A stretch of 5,017 nucleotides of DNA, from assembly GCA_031267475.1 (NCBI GenBank), contig JAIRZA010000006.1:1-5017 (forward strand), read 5' to 3'. Within the stretch, counting starts at the first letter, position 1. Every line of letters begins with the position of its first letter. Positions 1 through 5,017 of the stretch are shown here, in pieces. This stretch comes from Spirochaetaceae bacterium. Lineage in GTDB: Bacteria; Spirochaetota; Spirochaetia; Treponematales; Breznakiellaceae. The notes under the pieces are model-generated. The model saw only the letters and a list, made by a program, of their open reading frames with translations. It made no database searches and was not told the origin of the DNA. A program made the translations under genes and the position numbers.

Positions 1-15
1 ACAAGCAAAGCTTGT
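1..15. repeat. Palindrome at the left window edge, probably truncated
   Basis: ACAAGC (1-6) pairs with GCTTGT (10-15) around AAA. The left arm starts at base 1, so the full palindrome may extend outside the window, with 16-24 (CCAGCAACT) as the continuing right arm. With the structures at 35-79 and 82-118 it makes 1-118 a nearly continuous run of stem-loops. No gene is supported in 1-157. Confidence 0.45.
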
Positions 16-34
16 CCAGCAACTTATGAAAACC

Positions 35-79
35 GCAGTTTTGTCGTCATCATGACGCGCCCATAGGGCGAAAAACTGC
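35..79. other. Compact three-way-junction inverted-repeat structure
   Basis: An outer stem, GCAGTTTT (35-42) with AAAACTGC (72-79), eight pairs, encloses two adjoining 13-base hairpins: 45-57 (CGTCA-TCA-TGACG) and 58-70 (CGCCC-ATA-GGGCG), each with five pairs and a three-base loop. Of 45 bases, 36 are paired. A rival hairpin AAAAC-CGCA-GTTTT (29-42) uses the same left arm. I see no coding potential of note. It may be a dispersed repeat, a structured RNA or part of the terminator region; the sequence alone does not decide. Confidence 0.55.
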
Positions 80-81
80 AA

Positions 82-118
82 GAGCCTGTTACAAAATAAC
101 CGATTTTGGAACAGGCTC
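82..118 (-). terminator. Probable terminator hairpin downstream of the racemase gene
   Basis: Arms 82-97 and 103-118 form nine pairs, one A-G mismatch (91/109) and six more pairs around a five-base loop (AACCG). On the minus strand the stem begins 39 bases after the racemase stop and is followed by TTGCAGTTTTTC, a delayed T-run. That makes an imperfect Rho-independent terminator for the operon. In the plus direction no T-run follows. The stem shares the TTCCAAAAT core with the hairpin at 959-1000. Confidence 0.6.
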
Positions 119-157
119 GACTGGGTGAAATTATTTATTTGGTCCTAACTTGCGGCT

Positions 158-928
158 TCAATCCCGGCGGAGCTTTTGCGGAGCTACAAGGTTGATCAAC
201 TTTCGGGCGGTAATTTTTCCAGGATCAATAACAGGCGCATAAAAATCTGCGGGATTTATGGCGAGAGGGAGTTCGGTGCATCCAAGAATGACCGCTTCCG
301 CGCCGCGATCCAGGAGTTTAGAGACTTCATGGTGCAGAATACGTTGAGCTTTGTCATGCACCGGAGAGGAATGAGCCTTAATGCCGAAATCTTTTGAATA
401 AATCGCTTCGTGTATTTGTTCCCGCTCTTGTTCTTCCGGTTCTATCAAGGAAAACCCATCGCCGGCTTTAAAATACTCATGATAAACCCTGCTATTGTAT
501 GTGCCTTTGCTTGCCAAATAGCCGATGCGTTTGATGCCGGGCAAATTTTGTTTTATATGCGACACACAGGTTTCAAGCATATTTACTATCACAAGGCCGG
601 GTAGATTTTCATGAACCATGTCGATAAAGGGTGTAAAAATAACACCTGAATGAGCCGTGTTGCAAGGAATGCTCGCGTATTTTACCCCTACGACATGGAG
701 TCGTTTCGCGCACTCAAACATGGCGAAAGCCGGGTTTTCCGGCGCGTTCCCCAAAATGAATTCCGTTCTATCTTGGATTAGGACGGGGCAAGAAAGTAGA
801 ATTGCGCTGATATGCTCCTGATCCCGCGAGGCGACAGTATTGTCCAGAATATTCTTAAAGAAATCCAGTCCCGCATAAGGACCGACTCCGCCTATAACAC
901 CGATAAGAGGATTTTCCTGTGTTTCCAT
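158..928 (-). CDS. Aspartate/glutamate racemase family protein
   Basis: 256 residues, the usual length for the cofactor-independent Asp/Glu racemase superfamily (two similar alpha/beta lobes, each giving one catalytic cysteine). The N-terminus GVIGGVGPYAG (10-20) matches the IGGxGP opening of aspartate-racemase-like members. Cys89 lies in PCNTAH and Cys217 in GCTELPL; in the family these two thiols abstract and return the alpha proton to interconvert L and D forms. Both are intact, so the enzyme looks active. Cytoplasmic: no signal peptide or membrane segment is visible. The exact substrate (Asp, Glu or another amino acid) cannot be read from sequence, because this subgroup includes broad-specificity members. 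It is the last gene before a probable terminator and follows the transporter-cyclase fusion by 100 bases, so it is probably co-transcribed. A role in processing the amino acid handled by the two upstream products is inference. Confidence 0.88.
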   Translation of the reverse strand: METQENPLIGVIGGVGPYAGLDFFKNILDNTVASRDQEHISAILLSCPVLIQDRTEFILGNAPENPAFAMFECAKRLHVVGVKYASIPCNTAHSGVIFTPFIDMVHENLPGLVIVNMLETCVSHIKQNLPGIKRIGYLASKGTYNSRVYHEYFKAGDGFSLIEPEEQEREQIHEAIYSKDFGIKAHSSPVHDKAQRILHHEVSKLLDRGAEAVILGCTELPLAINPADFYAPVIDPGKITARKLINLVAPQKLRRD

Positions 929-938
929 TTTTGTATAT

Positions 939-943
939 CTCCC
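939..943 (-). promoter_or_regulatory. Ribosome binding site of the racemase gene
   Basis: GGGAG on the minus strand lies ten bases before the ATG at 928-926. It fixes that ATG as the start and gives the racemase its own initiation signal, independent of the gene 100 bases upstream. Confidence 0.65.
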
Positions 944-958
944 ATGATTTTTTAATAG

Positions 959-1000
959 GATAAGACTATTTCAAAACTTCAATTTTGGAATAGTCTTATC
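959..1000. repeat. 18-pair inverted repeat between the fusion gene and the racemase gene
   Basis: Arms 959-976 and 983-1000 pair at all 18 positions (17 Watson-Crick and one T-G at 971/988), with a six-base loop CTTCAA. On the minus strand the hairpin begins 28 bases after the fusion gene's stop and ends 30 bases before the racemase ATG. No T-run follows it on either strand (minus strand: CTATTAAAAAATC), so it is not a textbook intrinsic terminator. It could be an RNA-stability or processing hairpin that sets the ratio of the two products, or a member of a dispersed repeat family. It shares the core TTCCAAAAT with the hairpin at 82-118. Confidence 0.8.
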
Positions 1001-1028
1001 TGCTGTTTAACGTTTCGCGGTTTACCTT

Positions 1029-4000
1029 TTATTTTATTGTTGACACATAGACGCCATTCCAGTCGTTAGGCGGCGACTTCTTTTTGTAATTTACGCAACG
1101 CCGGTACATGACAATGCTTGGCGTATCGTGCGGACGGTATTTTAGCACAGCTCTGAAACATTTGATTGCTTCGTCCCATTTTCGCTCAAAATAATAGGCT
1201 ACACCATCTTCATAATAGTTGAATAGTTTTCGTATTGTTTTCTCGATATCATTTTTTTCGGAATACAGTTCATAGATTGTCAGGCTTTCTGAGCGTCCGA
1301 CAACGGCTATTTTATCCAACATACGGAATTCAAACATATTGTGGCAGCGGTCATAGGTACTTTCGCTTACGAGAATTTTGGTTCCGTAAATTTTATTTAT
1401 CCCTTCAAGCCGGCTTGCCACATTAACGTGATCGCCTATTACGGTGTAATTAAGCCGCTCCGTGTAACCCATGTTGCCGACTATCACGTCGCCGGTATGT
1501 ATACCAATGCGTGTGAAGAATGGATATTTTTCCATATTTTTCCACTGCCGGAACATGGTTCTGAGCATTTGTTGAATTTGAACCGCGCTTCGGCAGGCGC
1601 TCTCAGCATGATTTTCATTTTTTACGGGAGCGCCCCAAAAAGCCATAACCGAGTCGCCGATATATTTATCGATAGTTCCCTTGTTTTCAATAATTACTTT
1701 TGAAACACTTTCAAAATACGTACACAAATCTTTTATGAGCTCTTCGGGGTCTTCTCTTTCCGAGATGGATGTAAAATGAGCAATATCGCTGAAAAGCATA
1801 GTCAACTCTCGCTTTTCACCGCCTATCTCGGCGGTTATTTCTTCATTCATCAGCTTCTCTACCAAATCGGAAGGTACATAACGCTTGAAATTCTTTAAGC
1901 CTTGCTTCATCCCTTCAAAAGATTCCCGCATATTGATGATTTCCAAAAACCGTGTATTGACGTTGGTATCCGAATCAAGCTGGAACGACCTTACTTTGCT
2001 CATTTCATCAGAAAGCACCTGCATTGGGGATGCTATCGCCTTTGCAAGCAGCGAGCTGAAAATTATGATGAGCAACAGGACGCCAATTGAGAAAAATGTA
2101 GTTTGATACAGGCTGCGGTTTATGTTTCCAACAATATCATTTTCAGGAATAAAGATACCTATCGAAAGGTCCAGCCCTGAGCCTATATTAACCGGAGAAA
2201 TAACAGATTTGAAGCGCTCGTTGTTGAATTTAATGGTGTGAATACCATCGCCTAGTTTCAGTGTATCGCGTAAAATAGTCCGCCCTGTTTCATCGGGATA
2301 GGAGTCAATGTTTCTGATAGAGTAAGTTGTATTCTTGCCATCAGGGATGATCTCAAACAAATTTTTTAGGTCGCCGGCGCTTTTTGCTTGCAGGGCTACC
2401 AGATTCTCGTTTCTGTCGAGGATAACTATGCGGGTTCCCGGCGTGGGCTGCATGGTTCCAAGGAAGGTGGAAAGTTCGCTTACGGAAATGTCGATGGAGT
2501 TTACTCCTTCAAGAGTACCCCGTTTATTGTACATGGGAATAGAGCAGGTGAATCCCGGCAGATGGTCGGTGGCAAAGATATAGACCGGGGTCCATATCAT
2601 GTTTTTTGCCGCCGCCGCGCTGGTGAACCATATTCGGTTGCGCGGATCGTAGCCGCTTAGCGCCGGATCGGTAGTGTTCGGGTGAGTCCCATAGTAGGCA
2701 AAATTAGCGTGCTCCCATAATATGGATATTTTGCTTCCGTCATTACTAACAGTTCGCTGCGAAAAAGTGCCGTCTTCCATCTTGTTCAGCATGATAAGAT
2801 TGCCGAAAGCATCGGCGTAGTAAATCATCTTCATTTGGGTGTATTTTCTCATCAAATCATCGTAAATCTCAAAAGCTCGCTGCTTGTCCGCCTCATCGTT
2901 TATAGGATCGGCAAAATATTGAGGCGTCATGAAAGCAAGGGTTTTATTTACCTTTTCTACGGGGATGAAGTAATCCAAGGTCTTGTTCTGCACCGAATTC
3001 TGTATTTCGGAAATCAAAGATTCCGAAAGTTCCTGCGCGTTTTTTTTCGAACTGAACCACATAACGGAAAGTATGATGGCGGCGGCGACAATCAAAAAGA
3101 AGGCATTGATAAATATGATGCCGTGTATTACGCGAATATTGCCAAAAGATTTTAATTTTTTTCGGCGGCCGGTTTTCCCCTGCCCCGCATCGATAGTATC
3201 CGCGGCAATCTTTTTTTGAAACGGAGGCGGGATTGAGGACGAGTAGGTTGCGGTTGCGGCAGGTATTACGGCATCCGCGTGAGCTTCTATAACCTCAGTA
3301 ACATCAAGAACATCGGGGATGTTGAGAGGAGTGTCATGAACACCGGCAGGGGCATCGGGGATACTGTAACAAACCGCGTCCGCCACGTCTATTACCTGCG
3401 TGTCATCCGATTCCTCCGCCTGAGGAGAAGTATCGCGATCTACGATAACTGCTGTGGTGGCTATGTTCGCGTAAACAAGGAGCAGTGTTCTGAAAGGGTC
3501 GATAATGGGGTCTATGGCCATGAAAATGACCAACACCGCCTCGACAGGAAGATTTAAGGGCCCTAGCGCTATGCTTATTACAGAAATAGTAACGATGCCG
3601 GAGGCTCCCGCCGTTGCGGTGCCGGCGAGAATTGTTCCAAGAAAAATAATTATATAGCTTGTTGGACTAAGCTGCGCCCCGTAAAGCTGGGCTACGAAAA
3701 AGACGGCGATTCCAAAGTAAAAAATATTTCCAAAACGTCCTAGCGTCATGCCTAAAGGCAGGGTAAGATTTACCTGATTCTTATTGAAGCCAAGTCCATG
3801 GTGAAGGCTTTTAATGGCGCTTGGAAGCGTGGCCATGGAGTTGCGTGTGGCTAAAGCGAGCACTACCGGTTCAAACATTGTTGACAAAACTTTCAGAAAG
3901 TTTTTCTGCCCTGATCGCCGCCAGATGATAATGGTGGAAACTATAAACAAAAATCCCGTGCCGATGCAGTAAAGGAATATGAATTTCGACATCGCCATAA

Positions 4001-4718
4001 ATATCTGGATGCCGACTGCGGCTATTTGTTCGGCCATGAGGCAGATAAGACCGAATGGAAGCAAGTACAGCGAAGAATTCACCAATTTTTGAAACGCTTC
4101 AAAAATCGCGGAAAGCATATTGATTAAGAGTGTCGCCGAATCATCATTCAGAAGCCCTATCGCAATTCCAAAGGTTATAGAAAAAAAGACAACAGCCATG
4201 GTGCTTCCCAGCGAAAGAGCCGAAAAAATGTTTGAAGGCACCATACTGGTAAAAAAATTGGTAAGGTTGTTTCGTTGTAGTGTTTCTGGCAGCGCGGTCG
4301 CCGAAAGGCTCACTTCCAGAACATCCGACTGAGGCTCTGAGGAAATGAGGCTGGTTAGAAGCGAGCGGGTGTTTTGATCGAGCCCCGCACCCGGTCTTCC
4401 TAGACTTCCAAAAAGTATTCCTATGACGGCGGTGATACCGATACCGGCAAGAAAGACTAGGATGAGCCTTTTTACGAATCCGTCCCCGCTTTTATTACGT
4501 ACCAGCTTGCCGAAACTTGACGCTATGGCGGTGATAATTATTGGGATTACCGTCATTTGCAGGTAAAAAAGGTAGATTTGTCCCGGAACGGCGATTATCT
4601 TTGCGAAACTTTCAATATGCAGAAAGTTCGAAATCTGTGAGTTGTAAAGTCCTATAGCGCTGCCGGCAACGGCGGCGGCCAATATTACCGCGGGGTGTTT
4701 TAATACTGCTGCTTTCAT
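1029..4718 (-). CDS. DAACS (sodium:dicarboxylate symporter-like) transporter fused to a dCache-HAMP class III adenylate cyclase
   Basis: 1229 residues in one frame. Residues 1-428 form a full DAACS/SDF fold: eight hydrophobic helices, an HP1 tip TRNSMATLP (291-299), helix 7 PLGMTLGRFGN (321-331), an HP2-like GTATAGASG (365-373), and helix 8 with D403, D407 and R410. Residues 429-517 are an acidic Ala/Asp/Val/Pro linker ending in a basic stretch (RRKK). A helix at 531-553 leads to a periplasmic dCache domain (about 556-872, with YDPRNRIWF at 690-698), then a helix at 873-895, a HAMP-like segment (about 892-945) and the class III cyclase (about 968-1150). Cyclase residues are metal-binding D978 and D1022, adenine-selecting K1018 and T1092, and transition-state N1099 and R1103, so ATP to cAMP is expected and the set suffices for a homodimer. 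The tail (1160-1229) is TPR-like and ends in DWNGVY, as in many Cache or CHASE2 cyclases. The start ATG overlaps the upstream TGA and has a GGAGA site. Typical DAACS transporters are about 400-450 residues, so the fusion is the oddity. Substrate unknown. Confidence 0.93.
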   Translation of the reverse strand: MKAAVLKHPAVILAAAVAGSAIGLYNSQISNFLHIESFAKIIAVPGQIYLFYLQMTVIPIIITAIASSFGKLVRNKSGDGFVKRLILVFLAGIGITAVIGILFGSLGRPGAGLDQNTRSLLTSLISSEPQSDVLEVSLSATALPETLQRNNLTNFFTSMVPSNIFSALSLGSTMAVVFFSITFGIAIGLLNDDSATLLINMLSAIFEAFQKLVNSSLYLLPFGLICLMAEQIAAVGIQIFMAMSKFIFLYCIGTGFLFIVSTIIIWRRSGQKNFLKVLSTMFEPVVLALATRNSMATLPSAIKSLHHGLGFNKNQVNLTLPLGMTLGRFGNIFYFGIAVFFVAQLYGAQLSPTSYIIIFLGTILAGTATAGASGIVTISVISIALGPLNLPVEAVLVIFMAIDPIIDPFRTLLLVYANIATTAVIVDRDTSPQAEESDDTQVIDVADAVCYSIPDAPAGVHDTPLNIPDVLDVTEVIEAHADAVIPAATATYSSSIPPPFQKKIAADTIDAGQGKTGRRKKLKSFGNIRVIHGIIFINAFFLIVAAAIILSVMWFSSKKNAQELSESLISEIQNSVQNKTLDYFIPVEKVNKTLAFMTPQYFADPINDEADKQRAFEIYDDLMRKYTQMKMIYYADAFGNLIMLNKMEDGTFSQRTVSNDGSKISILWEHANFAYYGTHPNTTDPALSGYDPRNRIWFTSAAAAKNMIWTPVYIFATDHLPGFTCSIPMYNKRGTLEGVNSIDISVSELSTFLGTMQPTPGTRIVILDRNENLVALQAKSAGDLKNLFEIIPDGKNTTYSIRNIDSYPDETGRTILRDTLKLGDGIHTIKFNNERFKSVISPVNIGSGLDLSIGIFIPENDIVGNINRSLYQTTFFSIGVLLLIIIFSSLLAKAIASPMQVLSDEMSKVRSFQLDSDTNVNTRFLEIINMRESFEGMKQGLKNFKRYVPSDLVEKLMNEEITAEIGGEKRELTMLFSDIAHFTSISEREDPEELIKDLCTYFESVSKVIIENKGTIDKYIGDSVMAFWGAPVKNENHAESACRSAVQIQQMLRTMFRQWKNMEKYPFFTRIGIHTGDVIVGNMGYTERLNYTVIGDHVNVASRLEGINKIYGTKILVSESTYDRCHNMFEFRMLDKIAVVGRSESLTIYELYSEKNDIEKTIRKLFNYYEDGVAYYFERKWDEAIKCFRAVLKYRPHDTPSIVMYRRCVNYKKKSPPNDWNGVYVSTIK

Positions 4719-5017
4719 AATTTATCAATTTCTCCGAAATGCTTTTTGACGATACGCCATGTCGCAAGCTCGTCATTGTGCTGGTGTAAATAGTCGTCTA
4801 AAAAAGTGTTCAACCATGCTTCCAGCAAAGGCGCGTCATGCGCGACAGCCATAGCGATTGGGTCTTGTTTGTCGCTGATGAAAACGGTTTTCATCAGTAT
4901 GGCGGCGTTTTCCCGCGTCTCGGTAACGGCTAGGATTTCGCCTTCATCCCGGTATACGGCAAGCACCTCTCCCGCAAAGAGCGCGTCTACACATTCTTTC
5001 CAAGTATCATAGGTTTT
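4715..5017 (-). CDS. Periplasmic solute-binding protein, family 3 (C-terminal part; 5' end outside window)
   Basis: The frame is open from the window's right edge to a TGA at 4717-4715, giving 100 residues of a longer protein. An in-frame GTG at 4966 is not a credible start, because 17 codons of similar sequence (KTYDTWKECVDALFAGE) precede it without a stop. The pattern fits the end of SBP_bac_3 proteins: a segment like ALFAGEVLAVYRDEGEI corresponds to the family's 'L..G..DAv..D' stretch. It is followed by SDKQDPIAMAVAHDAPLLEA, resembling the 'yGiav.kgd..L...N' region, and a final helix ending in KKHFGEIDKL. Such proteins bind amino acids or other small polar solutes in the periplasm, usually for ABC importers. 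Here the next gene is instead a DAACS-like transporter fused to a cyclase, overlapping by four bases, so the protein may feed ligand to that transporter or sensor. The ligand-binding residues and signal peptide lie mostly outside the window, so the ligand cannot be read. Confidence 0.8.
   Translation of the reverse strand, partial: KTYDTWKECVDALFAGEVLAVYRDEGEILAVTETRENAAILMKTVFISDKQDPIAMAVAHDAPLLEAWLNTFLDDYLHQHNDELATWRIVKKHFGEIDKL
4731..4735 (-). promoter_or_regulatory. Ribosome binding site of the fusion gene, inside the end of the binding-protein gene
   Basis: On the minus strand GGAGA lies 12 bases before the ATG at 4718-4716. It sits within the last codons of the solute-binding protein gene, whose TGA (4717-4715) overlaps that ATG as ATGA. 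This supports the chosen start and suggests translational coupling of the two genes. The spacing is slightly long but acceptable. Confidence 0.65.

Noticed and set aside
1..63. A plus-strand frame open from the left edge to a TAG at 61-66, which could be the tail of a gene entering from the left.
   Set aside because: Only about 21 codons, with no recognisable motif, and it runs through the palindrome and the three-way-junction hairpins, which explain the sequence better.
929..985. A promoter for the racemase gene in the spacer (TTGAAG with TATTAA).
   Set aside because: The spacing is 19 bases, the boxes are weak and overlap the hairpin, and AT-rich spacers give such matches by chance.
959..1000. 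The 18-pair hairpin as a classical Rho-independent terminator of the fusion gene.
   Set aside because: The stem is AT-rich and no T-run follows on the minus or plus strand; read-through into the racemase is more likely.
3384..3386. Internal GTG at V445 as a separate start for the cyclase half.
   Set aside because: It lies in the low-complexity linker with only a weak AGG upstream, more than 80 codons before the sensor's first helix. A continuous fusion is simpler.
1235..4332. Many plus-strand open frames of 60-120 codons opposite the fusion gene.
   Set aside because: They lie antisense to strongly conserved domains, and I recognise no protein family in any of them.
4715..4966. A stand-alone 83-residue protein starting at a GTG at 4966.
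   Set aside because: The same frame stays open to the window edge with family-like residues before the GTG, so this is the end of a longer binding protein.

Overview
The window reads as part of one minus-strand operon from a Gram-negative-type (diderm) bacterium of middling GC. The mix of a Cache-HAMP class III cyclase with a DAACS-type transporter, plus hairpin-rich intergenic DNA, is what I would expect of a spirochaete such as Treponema. That assignment rests on general resemblance and is tentative.

Layout in the direction of transcription (right to left): (1) 5017-4715, the C-terminal 100 residues of a family 3 periplasmic solute-binding protein whose start lies outside the window; (2) 4718-1029, overlapping gene 1 by four bases (ATGA), a 1229-residue protein that joins a complete dicarboxylate/amino-acid:cation symporter (DAACS/SDF) domain to a complete transmembrane dCache-HAMP-adenylate cyclase; (3) a 100-base spacer carrying an 18-pair hairpin; (4) 928-158, an aspartate/glutamate racemase family enzyme with both catalytic cysteines; (5) 157-1, non-coding DNA that folds almost end to end into stem-loops: a likely terminator hairpin, a compact three-way junction, and a palindrome cut by the window edge.

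The centre of interest is the fusion. Its topology is self-consistent: eight transporter helices end in the cytoplasm, an acidic cytoplasmic linker follows, one helix leads out to a periplasmic dCache sensor, and one helix leads back to HAMP and the cyclase. All six cyclase catalytic positions are present. The transporter keeps the substrate-contacting Arg and Asp of helix 8 and the HP1 tip, but residues that bind sodium in archaeal GltPh are replaced at several sites. With a binding protein upstream, an acidic-amino-acid racemase downstream, and a dCache domain that partly matches the amino-acid-binding motif, the simplest hypothesis is a cassette that captures, moves or senses an amino acid (perhaps Asp/Glu) and reports it as cAMP. 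The domain content is seen in the sequence; the ligand and the signalling logic are inference.
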